DNA of 64,000 nucleotides from Rhizobium sp. Root482 (GCF_001426565.1 NZ_LMFA01000012.1:646531-710530), one strand, 5' to 3'; numbered from the stretch's first letter, positions 19,029 to 27,735 are shown. The notes: a model not told the origin generated them from the sequence alone. Numbers and translations: made by a program.

Positions 19029-20960
19029 ATGGACGAACAAGGACTTGCCGCGGCAAAGGCGGCTTTCGGGCAGGCCGATTATCTCGAAGCCCTGACCTTG
19101 CTCAGCCCCATGATCGGCGGGACGGATGCAAACGCCCTTTCGCTCCTTGGCGATACGCTGGAAAAGCTCGGCCTGCCGGCGGAAGCAGGCGAGGCTTTCG
19201 AACAGGCGGCGCGCCTGGAGGACGGTGGTTCCATTCCGCTGCTCACCCGCGCTGCATCCCTCTATTTCACGGCCGGCGACGACGACCGCGCGCAACTCAT
19301 CGGCACCCAGCTGTTGAAGCGGGTTCCGGAAAATGCGGATGTCGCCTATCTGCTGGCGCGGTCGTTTCGGCGCACCGGCGACCTCGCCCTTATCGATCTG
19401 GTCAAGGCCAGCCTCGCCAGGAGCGAGGACGGCGACCATCTGAAACTTGCCGGCGAAATCTTCAATGACGACGAGCGCAATCCGCTGGCGCTCGACCTGT
19501 TTCGCAAGCTTGCCGCCCTTCACCCCGACGATCCCTATGCGCAGTTCAAATTCATGTCGGTGGCGCGCGATTTTTGTGACTTCGAGGCTATCGAACGACT
19601 CGAGCAGATGCTTGCGGCGAGCCTGGAAAAGGAAGAGCACGAGACGCTGGAAGGCGAGACCGCCTATTCCAATCTCTTGCATTGCGGCGACGAGAGGCTC
19701 AATCGCCTGGCAACCAACAATCCCGGCCTTGCCTCTCACCCCTCGCCCGCCGCCAGCAGGCAGAGGCGGATGCGGCCGCACCCTTGGAGCGAAAAGCTCC
19801 GCATCGGTTATCTCTCCAACGATTTCTGGAGCGAGCATGCCACCATGCGCCTGCTGCGACACGTGCTGGAGCAACATGATCGGAGCCGGTTCGACATCCA
19901 CCTCTATTGCTACACGCCGGCGCACCACACGAGCGCTGCAGACCGGCTGGCATGGGGCGAGATCCATGCGGTCGGCGCGCTCTCGGATGCCCAGGCGGCC
20001 GACCTGATCCGGCAGCACGGGATCGACATCCTTGTCGACCTCAAGGGCCATACCGGCGGATCGCGTTCCAATATCCTCAACCAGATGGCGGCACCCGTCC
20101 AGGTCGCCTGGCTCGGTTTTCCCGGCAGCGCGGTGAATATCGACTGCGACTATGTCATCGGCGACCCCATCGTCCTGCCCGCTTCATCGCGCCGGCACTA
20201 TCACGAGAAGTTCTGCCTCCTGCCGGATTGCTACCAACCGAACGATCCGGTTCATCGCCCATTGCCGGCTGCGGCAAGCCGGGCGGAACTGGGTTTGCCG
20301 GAGGACCGTTTCATATTCGCCGCCTTCAATACCCCTCGCAAGATTTCGCTCGCCGCCATCGATCTCTGGGCCGAAATCCTGAATCGTTGCAGCCACGCCG
20401 TGCTCTGGGTGATGATAGACAGCGAACTGGCGCGCGCCAATTTTCTCTCCGCCCTTGCGAAACGCGGCGTCGGCCGCCAACAGATCGTCTTTGCCCCGAG
20501 CCTTGGCTATAGCGACCATATCGCCCGCCTGCAGGCTGCGGATCTGGGCCTGGATACCTTTCCCTACAATGGCCATACGACGAGCTCCGACAAATTATGG
20601 GCAGGCCTGCCTGTGGTCACGCTCAAGGGAAGCAATTTCGCCTCGCGGGTCTCCGAAAGCCTGCTGACGGCGCTCGGCCTGCGGGAGATGGTCGCAGCGA
20701 CGCCGCAAGCCTATGTGGAACTGGCCGTCGCGCTCGCCAGCGATGCCGGCGAGGTTTCCCGCCTGAAGCAGAAGATCAGGCAAGACAGGTTCGTGGCGCC
20801 GCTGTTCGATGCCGAGCGGTTTTGTCGACACCTGGAGCGCGGCTATGAGGTGATGGCGGAACATGCGCAGGCCGGGCTCGCACCGGAGCACATTGTCGTG
20901 CCCGCTCTGCCGGCCAGAGGCGCGCCGTTTTCAAGCCGTGGCGAGGCGGTTCACCTATAA
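19029..20960 (+). CDS. O-GlcNAc transferase-like protein (glycosyltransferase family 41)
   Basis: From the ATG at 19029 the product has 643 residues. TPR-like helices fill the first 240, followed by the catalytic region: LRIGYLSNDFWSEHATMRL, an HTGGSRSNILNQMAAPVQVA segment, WLGFPGSAVNIDCDYVIGD and DLGLDTFPYNGHTTSSDKLW, all hallmarks of the OGT/SPINDLY C-terminal domain (GT41). Eukaryotic relatives transfer GlcNAc to serine/threonine; bacterial targets are mostly unknown. It stands alone. A frame extending to 18954 exists but lacks family similarity. Confidence 0.9.
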   Translation: MDEQGLAAAKAAFGQADYLEALTLLSPMIGGTDANALSLLGDTLEKLGLPAEAGEAFEQAARLEDGGSIPLLTRAASLYFTAGDDDRAQLIGTQLLKRVPENADVAYLLARSFRRTGDLALIDLVKASLARSEDGDHLKLAGEIFNDDERNPLALDLFRKLAALHPDDPYAQFKFMSVARDFCDFEAIERLEQMLAASLEKEEHETLEGETAYSNLLHCGDERLNRLATNNPGLASHPSPAASRQRRMRPHPWSEKLRIGYLSNDFWSEHATMRLLRHVLEQHDRSRFDIHLYCYTPAHHTSAADRLAWGEIHAVGALSDAQAADLIRQHGIDILVDLKGHTGGSRSNILNQMAAPVQVAWLGFPGSAVNIDCDYVIGDPIVLPASSRRHYHEKFCLLPDCYQPNDPVHRPLPAAASRAELGLPEDRFIFAAFNTPRKISLAAIDLWAEILNRCSHAVLWVMIDSELARANFLSALAKRGVGRQQIVFAPSLGYSDHIARLQAADLGLDTFPYNGHTTSSDKLWAGLPVVTLKGSNFASRVSESLLTALGLREMVAATPQAYVELAVALASDAGEVSRLKQKIRQDRFVAPLFDAERFCRHLERGYEVMAEHAQAGLAPEHIVVPALPARGAPFSSRGEAVHL

Positions 20961-21147
20961 TTCGGCAAATCTCGCAACAGCACGGCAACGCAGATAATCG
21001 GCCCGGCAGGCCCAAACGGTGCTACAGATCGGCGCGTGACGGCTATGGGCGCCACTTCCGGCATTGGCATTGACGACGCCTATATCGGGCATTTTCCACA
21101 ACGGCCGCAAGCGGCTTCCAGCATCCGCATCGTGAAAGGCGCCATTC

Positions 21148-21381
21148 ATGGCCGAAAAGTTTATCGTCATTCCCTATCGCAAGGTTCGCGGCGGGCTGGC
21201 ACCCGGCGAGATGCGGCAGGCCTCCAATGCCGCCAGCGCCGAGAAGATTGCCACCGCCATGGCCGGACGCTTCGTCGGCGTTGCCGCCTATGCCGTCGAG
21301 GTCGACGAAGAGACAGGCGACATGACCAGCCCGCGCCTTCTGGCGCAATTCGGTGAGATCGCGGAACTGCCGTCGTCCTAG
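21148..21381 (+). CDS. Conserved small hypothetical protein (77 aa)
   Basis: MAEKFIVIPYRKVRGGLAPG opens a compact protein with an AAAY-like beta strand core and acidic segment VEVDEETGDM. It has the look of a short rhizobial protein of unknown function. An AAAGG ribosome site precedes the ATG. No signal peptide or membrane segment is present. Confidence 0.75.
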   Translation: MAEKFIVIPYRKVRGGLAPGEMRQASNAASAEKIATAMAGRFVGVAAYAVEVDEETGDMTSPRLLAQFGEIAELPSS

Positions 21382-21445
21382 CACATATATTCGCCGGGAC
21401 ATGTCTTAGCCGGGCGACCGCTCGCATGCTTCAGATACCCTTGAG

Positions 21446-21470
21446 GGAACATTCGTTCGCCAGCCACGTT
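21446..21470 (+). promoter_or_regulatory. EcfG-type promoter (GGAAC-N16-CGTT)
   Basis: GGAAC at 21446-21450 and CGTT at 21467-21470, 64 bases before the start at 21535. This matches the known consensus for the alphaproteobacterial general stress sigma factor EcfG. Confidence 0.85.
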
Positions 21471-21534
21471 TAGGCCAAAGCTGCCTTCAACGTTTGCTGG
21501 CACAGTCACCAATTCTCGAAAGGATGTGAACGCC

Positions 21535-22044
21535 ATGAATGAACGTTTCGACCCCAGTGACAAACGCCCCGTCAACCCTCAGATACGCCCGGCCGAACAG
21601 ACAGGCCAGCGGGTCGATCCGCTGACGGCAGCGCCGGTGGACGACCCGCTCGCCACTTCACGCCGGCCGGAAGACATACAGCCGCGCTCATCGCGTAGCA
21701 TGTGGCCCGTGCTGATCATCGTGCTGGCCGGCCTCGTGCTTGCTCTGCTCGTCTGGATGCCATCCGATGGCGTTGACGAACAGACCAACGACACGGCGAC
21801 CCAGCCCGGAACCACGGAGCAGACGACCACGCCGCCGGTCGATAATGCTACCCCGCCGGCTGATACGGCCACGCCTCCGGCAGACACGGCAACGCCGCCT
21901 GCCGACAACAGCGCAACGCCCGATGCGACTGCCCCGGCAGCGCCCGCGACGCCTGACGCCGCTCCGGCAACACCGGACGCTCAGACGCCGGCTACCGGCA
22001 CCGATACGCAGCCGCCGGCAGACAGCACTGCACCGCAGAATTAA
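21535..22044 (+). CDS. Membrane-anchored Pro/Ala/Thr-rich protein
   Basis: A 169-residue protein with a cytoplasmic N-terminus (about 50 residues), one membrane helix (MWPVLIIVLAGLVLALLVWM) and a long low-complexity tail built of ATPPADT repeats, likely periplasmic. The ATG at 21535 follows AAAGGA; a GTG at 21526 is in frame. It has a consensus EcfG promoter and a downstream hairpin, so it is probably a monocistronic stress-induced envelope protein. No named family. Confidence 0.8.
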   Translation: MNERFDPSDKRPVNPQIRPAEQTGQRVDPLTAAPVDDPLATSRRPEDIQPRSSRSMWPVLIIVLAGLVLALLVWMPSDGVDEQTNDTATQPGTTEQTTTPPVDNATPPADTATPPADTATPPADNSATPDATAPAAPATPDAAPATPDAQTPATGTDTQPPADSTAPQN

Positions 22045-22062
22045 TCGCGGTACAAACTTTTA

Positions 22063-22098
22063 AAGAATGGCGGCGCCAGAAGTGGCGTCGCCATTCTT
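22063..22098 (+). terminator. Hairpin terminator after the Pro/Ala/Thr-rich gene
   Basis: A 16-bp stem (22063-22078 with 22083-22098) with one mismatch and a 4-nt GAAG loop lies 19 bases after the stop. The T-run is short (TTCTT). Confidence 0.7.
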
Positions 22099-22144
22099 CG
22101 TGCATACCGAGTACCGGATTGGATCGAAATCCTGCGACGGCGCA

Positions 22145-22169
22145 TGAACCAATCGTCCCGCCATTCGTT
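22145..22169 (+). promoter_or_regulatory. Near-consensus EcfG-type promoter (TGAAC-N16-CGTT)
   Basis: One mismatch in the -35 element; -10 element CGTT at 22166-22169, 33 bases before the BON-domain gene start. Weaker than the other sites in this cluster. Confidence 0.55.
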
Positions 22170-22202
22170 TTCCTTGCAGTTTACCAGAGTGAGGAAGGTC
22201 CC

Positions 22203-22697
22203 ATGATCGATAAAACCGCAAAACCCACCGGACGCGAGGAAGACTATCGCGACTATGAGGAGCGTGATCTGGCCGAAGGATGGCCCTATGCCGATTCCGT
22301 ATCGGGATCGCAGGTCAAGCCGGCCAACGGCGCCTATGGTCGTGGCCAGGAAAATTTCGACGAGACGGACAATCCCGGTTTCGAGCGCGCGGCCGATACA
22401 GCCATCGAAAGCGCTGATGGTCTTGATCTTTTCGGCGAGGAAACCGAAGCCGATACCGAGGACGATGCGCTGGAGGAAACGATCTCCAACACCCTGTCGG
22501 ACAACGGTATCGATATGTCCGCCATGGACCTGAAGGTCCGCCGTGGCATCGCCTTGTTGACCGGTGCGGTGGAAACGGCGCAGGATCGCCGCCGGATCGC
22601 GCTGGCAATCTCCGAAACGCCCGGGATTTCCGAAGTGCGCAATCGGCTGACGACGCGGTCGGCGGATGGGAACATACCGAGCGACTGGGACGACTGA
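22203..22697 (+). CDS. BON domain-containing protein
   Basis: From the ATG at 22203 (ribosome site AGGAAGG) the product is 164 residues. The N-terminal half is acidic (REEDYRDYEERDLAEGWPYA). The C-terminal 70 residues form a BON-like domain (ETISNTLSDNGIDMSAMDLK, then GIALLTGAVETAQDRRR), a fold thought to bind phospholipids or other envelope ligands. There is no signal peptide, so it appears cytoplasmic. It heads a string with the TIGR02587 and TIGR02588 genes and has a near-consensus stress promoter. Confidence 0.85.
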   Translation: MIDKTAKPTGREEDYRDYEERDLAEGWPYADSVSGSQVKPANGAYGRGQENFDETDNPGFERAADTAIESADGLDLFGEETEADTEDDALEETISNTLSDNGIDMSAMDLKVRRGIALLTGAVETAQDRRRIALAISETPGISEVRNRLTTRSADGNIPSDWDD

Positions 22698-22743
22698 AGC
22701 CGCACCTTATGGGATAGAAAGGAACGGCACAGGAGGGAAAGCA

Positions 22744-23589
22744 TTGGGGGGAATCAAAGCGAGCGAGGGCGACGAAACTGCGGCTTCGCCCAGATTTCTG
22801 GTCGGCATCGGCCGGGGCATCGGCGGCGCGATGCTGTTTGCGCTGCCGATGCAGATGACCATGGAAATGTGGGAATTCGGCTTCCTCATCGATCGCTGGC
22901 GCCTGCTCCTGCTTCTTCTCCTCGTCATTCCGCTGCTCGTCGGTATTTCCCATCGTCTCGGTTTCGAAAAGACCTTCTGCTGGAAGGACGATATGCGCGA
23001 TGCGACGATCGCCTATGGCATCGGCATCGTGACGAGCGCCATGACGCTGACGCTGTTCAAGCTGCTCACCGCTGACATGCCTATTGATGAAATGGCCGGG
23101 AAGATCGCTCTGCAAGCCGTGCCCGCCAGCATCGGCGCCCTGCTCGGCCGTAGCCAGCTCGGCAGCGGCAAGGATGACCCGGAGGAAGAACGCCCGGCAA
23201 GCTATGGCAGCGAACTGTTCCTGATGGCGGTCGGCGCCTTGTTTCTCAACCTCAACATGGCACCGACGGAGGAGATGATCCTGATCTCCTACAAGATGAC
23301 GCCATGGCATGCGCTGGCAACAATTTGCCTTTCGATCGCGCTCATGCACGGCTTCGTCTATGCGGTTTCCTTCAAGGGAGGGCACGAATTGTCGAGTGAC
23401 ACGCCCTGGTGGCACGCGCTTATCCGCTTCACCTTGCCGGGATATGTCATTGCCCTGGTCATCAGCCTCTATTGCCTCTGGACCTTCGGGCGACTTGACG
23501 GAGGCGCCTTGATGCCGGCGATAGAAGCGATGATTGTTCTTGCATTTCCCGGTGCCATCGGCGCGGCTGCCGCGCGCCTGATCCTTTGA
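22744..23589 (+). CDS. TIGR02587 family membrane protein
   Basis: A 281-residue integral membrane protein with several helices; segments FLVGIGRGIGGAMLFALPMQ, FLIDRWRLLLLLLLVIPLLV and NLNMAPTEEMILISYKMTP match the TIGR02587 family. I place the start at a TTG (22744) because it lies 6 bases after a perfect AGGAGGG ribosome site at 22731-22737 and no ATG fits. The family is usually next to TIGR02588, as here. Role unknown; membership in the stress cluster suggests an envelope stress function. Confidence 0.85.
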   Translation: MGGIKASEGDETAASPRFLVGIGRGIGGAMLFALPMQMTMEMWEFGFLIDRWRLLLLLLLVIPLLVGISHRLGFEKTFCWKDDMRDATIAYGIGIVTSAMTLTLFKLLTADMPIDEMAGKIALQAVPASIGALLGRSQLGSGKDDPEEERPASYGSELFLMAVGALFLNLNMAPTEEMILISYKMTPWHALATICLSIALMHGFVYAVSFKGGHELSSDTPWWHALIRFTLPGYVIALVISLYCLWTFGRLDGGALMPAIEAMIVLAFPGAIGAAAARLIL

Positions 23590-23597
23590 GCGGAACC

Positions 23598-24017
23598 ATG
23601 ACCGACAGCAAGCCCACCGACAAGCGCGCCCACACCGTTCTTCGCAAGGCGCATTGGATCGAATGGACGACCGGGCTGATATGCGCCCTGTTGGTGACAG
23701 CGATGATCCTGCTGATTGCCTATCATGCCGTGACCGGTTCGGATGGCAAACCGGATATCGCGGCGATAGTCCTGCGCCAGGAAAGCGCCAGCGGCGGCTA
23801 TCAGGTGTTTTTCGAGGTTGAGAACAAAGGCATGCGCACAGCCGCGGCCGTTCCGGTGATCGCGCGCCTGATGGAGGGAGAAAAAGTCGTCGAAATCCAT
23901 GAGGTGACGTTCGACTATGTGCCGGCGCAATCAAGTGCGACCGGCGCCTTCCTGTTCAAGGCCAACCCTTCCGGCTACCGGCTAGAGATACGGGCAGCCG
24001 GCTATATCGATCCCTGA
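23598..24017 (+). CDS. TIGR02588 family protein
   Basis: The 139-residue protein has one N-terminal membrane helix (LICALLVTAMILLIAYHAV) and an exported beta-rich domain (GYQVFFEVENKGMRTAAAVP, then FDYVPAQSSATGAFLF). It starts 8 bases after the TIGR02587 gene, and the two families are regularly paired. Function unknown. It converges on the minus-strand gene ending at 24025. Confidence 0.85.
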   Translation: MTDSKPTDKRAHTVLRKAHWIEWTTGLICALLVTAMILLIAYHAVTGSDGKPDIAAIVLRQESASGGYQVFFEVENKGMRTAAAVPVIARLMEGEKVVEIHEVTFDYVPAQSSATGAFLFKANPSGYRLEIRAAGYIDP

Positions 24018-24024
24018 CAGCCGT

Positions 24025-24336
24025 TCATTCCGCGTGGCAGGCTTCCCCGCCATGGGGCGACCCCTTGTCCGGCAGGGCGGAGGCAGCGTTCCAGTTGAAG
24101 CGGTTTTCCGGCGGATCACCTTCACCGGGCACCCAGAAGCTGGCGATCGGCATGGCCTGCCCGTTCGGCCTGGACATGAGGGCCTGCACCGCCTGATTTG
24201 CATCCTCCGGGCTCGAAAAAACCTGCCCGTCCAGGCTCCAGACGGCATATTTGACCGCGACGAACCGGAAATGATCCTTGTCGGGCACGATCGCGCCCAC
24301 AGCTTCGCCGTTGAAATCCACTACCTGCTTCTGCAT
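24025..24336 (-). CDS. Conserved small hypothetical protein (103 aa)
   Basis: A soluble protein starting MQKQVVDFNGEAVGAIVPDK with a FRFVAVKYAVWSLDGQVFSS core. The order of strands is reminiscent of a PRC-barrel-like or small barrel fold, but I cannot assign it. A consensus EcfG promoter lies upstream (24430-24454), so it is probably a GSR gene. Confidence 0.75.
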   Translation of the reverse strand: MQKQVVDFNGEAVGAIVPDKDHFRFVAVKYAVWSLDGQVFSSPEDANQAVQALMSRPNGQAMPIASFWVPGEGDPPENRFNWNAASALPDKGSPHGGEACHAE

Positions 24337-24429
24337 GAAAAATCCGCTCCTGCTACCGTGGGATCGGCAGTCGATTCATTTCGGCGCGCACGGCGCATCC
24401 GGCCGAATCCTCGTTCAGCCAAAGAGCGA

Positions 24430-24454
24430 AACGGATGAGATGGAAATTTGTTCC
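24430..24454 (-). promoter_or_regulatory. EcfG-type promoter (GGAAC-N16-CGTT)
   Basis: On the minus strand GGAAC (24454-24450) and CGTT (24433-24430) are separated by 16 bases, 93 bases before the start codon at 24336. Confidence 0.8.
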
Positions 24455-24541
24455 GGCGGTTTTGTAAAATTTTGCATGGCGCGGGCATAATGTTACCCGG
24501 CCCATCTGAATACCGATGGCCGGGCGACGTTGCCGCCGGGC

Positions 24542-25795
24542 TCAGGCCAGAAACCGTTCCGGCCTGTAGGGGCGCATGTCAATGATGGTCTTTTCGCCGG
24601 TCATGGCTTCGGCAAGCGCCCTGCCCGTTACCGGACCCAGCGTCATGCCGTGATGGGCGTGGCCGAAGGCGAACCAGAGGCCCTCATGGCGTGGCGCCTT
24701 GCCGATGATCGGCATCATGTCCGGCGTGCAGGGGCGCGCGCCCATCCATGGCTCCTCGTCACGACGTTCGGCAAGCGGAAAGAATTCCCGCGCCACCCGC
24801 TCGGCGCGGGTCAGCTGGACCGGCGTCTTGGCCGCGTCGCGATGGGCAAATTCCGCACCGGTGGTAAGCCGGATGCCGCGCAGCATCGGCGCAAGGAAAT
24901 AGCCCTTTTCGGCATCGAGAACCCAGTTGTTGAGCTGCGCGCCATCCTTCGTGCCATAGTGCATGTGATAGCCGCGCTTGACGGCAAGCGGGTAACGATA
25001 GCCAAGCTTTTTGGTGACCGTGTCTGCCCACGGACCGAGCGCCACCACGACTTCCCTTGCCTCCAGCGGACCTTCCGGCGTCGCGACACGCCAGCCGGGA
25101 CCCTGGAGAATATGTTCCAGCGTTGCCGCATCGCCGGAAACGAGACGCCCGCCCAGCGACTGGAAATAATTCAGATAGGCCATGTTGAGACTGTGCGGAT
25201 CGCGGATGGACCAGGGATCGGTCCAGCGCAGGCCGCCGGTCAGATCCGCCGTGATCGCCGGCTCGATGGTCTTCAACTCGCTGCTCGACAGCTTCTGGTG
25301 ATTGACGCCGAACGCGGAGGAGAGGCTTTCCGCCTCCCGGTAGGCGGCATCGCGCGCCGCCTCGGTGCGGAATACCTTCATCCAGCCGTCCTTGCGGATG
25401 AGATCGCCGGCGCCGGAGGCCGCGATCAGGTCCTCGTGCTCGGCAATCGACATCTCGATCAGCGGTGCATACATGGTGGCGATGTGGTGGTGCTGGGTAA
25501 AGCCGGAATGCCACCAATAGCGGGCGAGAAAGGGCACCAGCCCCGGCAGCGCGCGCAAATGATAGTGCGCATCGACCGTATTGTTCAGCGCGTAGCGGAA
25601 AAGCGCGCCGAAATTATGCGGGAATCCGTAAGGAAAAACGCCTTCGCGCTGAATGAGGCCGGCATTGCCGAAAGAGGTTTCCTCGCCGGCGCCGCGCCGG
25701 TCGAGCAGTACGACCGACTTGCCCCGGCGGGCCAGATGAATGGCAGTCGACAGGCCGACAATGCCTGCGCCCAAAACAACAACATCCGTCTTCAT
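24542..25795 (-). CDS. DadA-like D-amino-acid dehydrogenase (FAD-dependent)
   Basis: A 417-residue FAD oxidoreductase of the DAO family. The Rossmann dinucleotide motif VVVLGAGIVGLSTAIHLARR is at the N-terminus, followed by a GAGEETSFGNAG FAD-contact segment, and the C-terminal FAD motif HHGMTLGPVTGRALAEAMTG. DadA deaminates D-amino acids to 2-oxo acids, passing electrons to the respiratory chain. It lies alone, without the dadX racemase neighbour, so the exact substrate is open. Confidence 0.85.
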   Translation of the reverse strand: MKTDVVVLGAGIVGLSTAIHLARRGKSVVLLDRRGAGEETSFGNAGLIQREGVFPYGFPHNFGALFRYALNNTVDAHYHLRALPGLVPFLARYWWHSGFTQHHHIATMYAPLIEMSIAEHEDLIAASGAGDLIRKDGWMKVFRTEAARDAAYREAESLSSAFGVNHQKLSSSELKTIEPAITADLTGGLRWTDPWSIRDPHSLNMAYLNYFQSLGGRLVSGDAATLEHILQGPGWRVATPEGPLEAREVVVALGPWADTVTKKLGYRYPLAVKRGYHMHYGTKDGAQLNNWVLDAEKGYFLAPMLRGIRLTTGAEFAHRDAAKTPVQLTRAERVAREFFPLAERRDEEPWMGARPCTPDMMPIIGKAPRHEGLWFAFGHAHHGMTLGPVTGRALAEAMTGEKTIIDMRPYRPERFLA

Positions 25796-25921
25796 ATCCG
25801 TTCCATTCCTGCGACCGACTGCTCATCCACAGCGATATATGGCGTCATGAATAGCCAAGGCGGCCCGGTTCGGCAAGGCGCATGCAACCCGCAGTTCGTC
25901 GTGTTCCCAAAGGCGAACACG

Positions 25922-25953
25922 AAAAGGGGGCGACACATGGTCGCCCCCTTTTT
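25922..25953 (-). terminator. Terminator of the DUF1328 gene (symmetric)
   Basis: Stem GGGGGCGA (25926-25933) with TCGCCCCC (25941-25948), flanked by A-run and T-run, 20 bases after the stop. It could work in both directions. Confidence 0.88.
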
Positions 25954-25972
25954 CACGGCCTGCCTGTCGAGG

Positions 25973-26137
25973 TCAGGTCCGGCGCATCAGTCCGACGACC
26001 AGCGAAATGACCAGGAATGCGAGGAACAGGAAGAACAGGATCTGCGCAATGCCCGCAGAGGCGCCAGCGATACCGCCAAAGCCCAGGACGCCCGCGATAA
26101 TGGCAACAACCAGGAAGACGAGAGCATAGTAAAGCAT
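25973..26137 (-). CDS. DUF1328 small membrane protein (54 aa)
   Basis: Reading the minus strand from the ATG at 26137 gives [20 protein letters not shown], a [12 protein letters not shown] turn and a second helix ending VVGLMRRT, the pattern of DUF1328/YtjA. It spans the membrane twice. An AAGGAGAA ribosome site precedes it, a consensus EcfG promoter lies at 26169-26193, and a strong terminator follows. Rhizobial members are known general-stress-induced proteins of unknown function. Confidence 0.93.
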   Translation of the reverse strand: MLYYALVFLVVAIIAGVLGFGGIAGASAGIAQILFFLFLAFLVISLVVGLMRRT

Positions 26138-26168
26138 CGGAATTCTCCTTGATAATTCGTCTTACCAT

Positions 26169-26193
26169 AACGCGCGCAGGTGGTGATTGTTCC
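26169..26193 (-). promoter_or_regulatory. EcfG-type promoter (GGAAC-N16-CGTT)
   Basis: GGAAC at 26193-26189 and CGTT at 26172-26169 on the minus strand, 31 bases before the DUF1328 start. Confidence 0.88.
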
Positions 26194-26295
26194 CGGGCTC
26201 GCGTCCATCGGACCTGTCCCTGGAAACTGAAAGTATTCCTTAACCATAAGAGAGAAATCTGCACCGATTTGACACGGAATGGCCACGCAATTCAC

Positions 26296-26321
26296 GGAAC
26301 CTTACCGCTAGAGGGAACGTT
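26296..26321 (+). promoter_or_regulatory. EcfG-type promoter (GGAAC-N17-CGTT)
   Basis: GGAAC at 26296-26300 and CGTT at 26318-26321, 32 bases before the NepR-like gene. The spacer is one base longer than in most sites here. Confidence 0.8.
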
Positions 26322-26353
26322 GTGAAGGCATAAAACCGATGAGAGAAAGTAAA

Positions 26354-26578
26354 ATGAACGTATCGACATCGAACATCTGGAAGTCTGCGGCGGCGGCCGC
26401 TCGCCAGCCTGTCCGGACGAAAGAACAGAGCCTTCATATCGGCAGGACACTGCGCGATCTCTACTTCGGCGAGCAGACGCCGAAAACGGAGGGCGCGTTC
26501 GCCGACCTGCTTGCCGATCTCGACGAAGCTGAAAAGGACGCGGCGGCATCAAGCCGCAATCGATTACATCGCATGTAA
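26354..26578 (+). CDS. Second NepR-like anti-sigma factor candidate
   Basis: A 74-residue protein whose core SLHIGRTLRDLYFGEQTPKT is followed by FADLLADLDEAEKDAAAS. This aligns without gaps to the NepR at 30121-30321 (IASKLKALY ... FLDLLEKLDQVE), sharing I, L, LY, F, DLL, LD and E. NepR proteins hold EcfG inactive until phosphorylated PhyR binds them. Sinorhizobium meliloti has two such proteins (RsiA1, RsiA2). The ATG at 26354 follows GAGAAAG. It has its own EcfG promoter, which would give negative feedback. Assignment rests on the short core only. Confidence 0.68.
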   Translation: MNVSTSNIWKSAAAAARQPVRTKEQSLHIGRTLRDLYFGEQTPKTEGAFADLLADLDEAEKDAAASSRNRLHRM

Positions 26579-26581
26579 CGG

Positions 26582-26606
26582 AAAAAGGCGGCCGAGCCGC
26601 CTTTTT
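26582..26606 (+). terminator. Terminator of the NepR-like gene
   Basis: Stem AAAAAGGCGGC (26582-26592) with GCCGCCTTTTT (26596-26606), 3-nt loop, directly after the stop codon. Confidence 0.92.
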
Positions 26607-26669
26607 CGTTTTGGGACTGTTGAAGAACAGCATCGAAAATGGAATGCGGCTTTGCGGCCGATCCCCTGT

Positions 26670-27614
26670 TCAATTGGCCGGCGCGGTCATTAGAAAGCCT
26701 TGGGGATTGGCCTTGTAGGCATCTTCGTCATAGGCCGGCTGGTTTTCCAGCTGCTCCTTGGTGAAAGGCGAATAGATCACCATGTCGCCCGCTGCATCGG
26801 CCATGACCTGAATTCCCTTGGCACTCATGGCAACGGGCTTTTCACCGATTCCGAGGAAACCGCCGACATCGATGACATAGGCTTCGACCTTGCCGTCCTT
26901 GCCGAGGATCACATCGCCGATCTCGCCAACCTTCGTGTCGTCGGCAACCTTTACATTGGTGCCAACGAGTTTTTCAGCACTGATCAGGGCCGGATCGACC
27001 GGCTGCAGTTCGGTCGGCGTGGCGGCGGTCGTGGAATTATCGACTTCCGGTGCAGCCGCTTCAGGATCGGTCATTTGGGGCGTCGTGCCGGGCGTGCTGT
27101 CGGTCTGTGCCGTCTGTCCATCCGTAGCTGTTGCGCTAGCCGCATCTTCTTCGGGCGAAGCCGCTACCGCGCCGTCCATGATGGCGGCACGCTGGAATTC
27201 AGGCGCCTGCTGCAACTCCTCCTTGGTGGCCGTCACCACGATGATGCGCTGGCCATCGCGGTCCGACCAGGAAACTCGGTCGAAATTGATCGCCACATCC
27301 TTCTCGCCGAGCCCCAGGAAGCCGCCGACGCCGACCACCAGCGCCTCGGTACCGCCATCGGCATTGATGACGACATCATTGACGTCGCCGATCGCCTCGC
27401 CCTTCTCGTCGGCACCGGTATAGACCGTCTTGCCGAGCACTGAGCTCGCCAACACCTGTTCCGGTGCTGCGGAAAAATAGCCGACCGCGCCGTTGCTTTC
27501 GGATTGAGATGCGGCCGCCGCGGCAGGGCTGGTCGTCGAAGTCGCCTCCTGCGCCAGAGCGCCGGTGGCGAAGCAAAGGGCGATGGCAGTCGTCGCCAAA
27601 AGCGTGCGGGTCAT
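26670..27614 (-). CDS. Exported protein with two PRC-barrel domains
   Basis: From the ATG at 27614 (GAAGGAG ribosome site) the product is 314 residues with a signal peptide MTRTLLATTAIALCFATGAL cut after ALAQ. Two PRC-barrel units follow: GKTVYTGADEKGEAIGDVND with VGVGGFLGLGEKDVAI, and GTNVKVADDTKVGEIGDVIL with VIDVGGFLGIGEKPVAM, joined by a Thr/Pro/Ala-rich linker. Periplasmic PRC-barrel proteins of this type are common in rhizobia, of unknown role. A consensus EcfG promoter lies at 27694-27718. Confidence 0.9.
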   Translation of the reverse strand: MTRTLLATTAIALCFATGALAQEATSTTSPAAAAASQSESNGAVGYFSAAPEQVLASSVLGKTVYTGADEKGEAIGDVNDVVINADGGTEALVVGVGGFLGLGEKDVAINFDRVSWSDRDGQRIIVVTATKEELQQAPEFQRAAIMDGAVAASPEEDAASATATDGQTAQTDSTPGTTPQMTDPEAAAPEVDNSTTAATPTELQPVDPALISAEKLVGTNVKVADDTKVGEIGDVILGKDGKVEAYVIDVGGFLGIGEKPVAMSAKGIQVMADAAGDMVIYSPFTKEQLENQPAYDEDAYKANPQGFLMTAPAN

Positions 27615-27693
27615 CGTCAGTCTCCTTCTATGCAATCTTGCTATGCGATCTCGAATGTCAGTACCGCGTCGTGGCCGGACAATGCGGGTGGGA

Positions 27694-27718
27694 AACGGAA
27701 GCGTGGCGCGTTTGTTCC
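27694..27718 (-). promoter_or_regulatory. EcfG-type promoter (GGAAC-N16-CGTT)
   Basis: GGAAC at 27718-27714 and CGTT at 27697-27694 on the minus strand, 79 bases before the PRC-barrel gene. Confidence 0.85.
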
Positions 27719-27735
27719 CGCAAGATGGAAAGTCC

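Noticed and set aside
22315..23934. 539-codon minus-strand frame
   Set aside because: Lies antisense to the BON, TIGR02587 and TIGR02588 genes, all of which match known families.
24530..26152. 540-codon plus-strand frame
   Set aside because: Antisense to the DadA-like gene and the DUF1328 gene; it also crosses their terminator and promoter.
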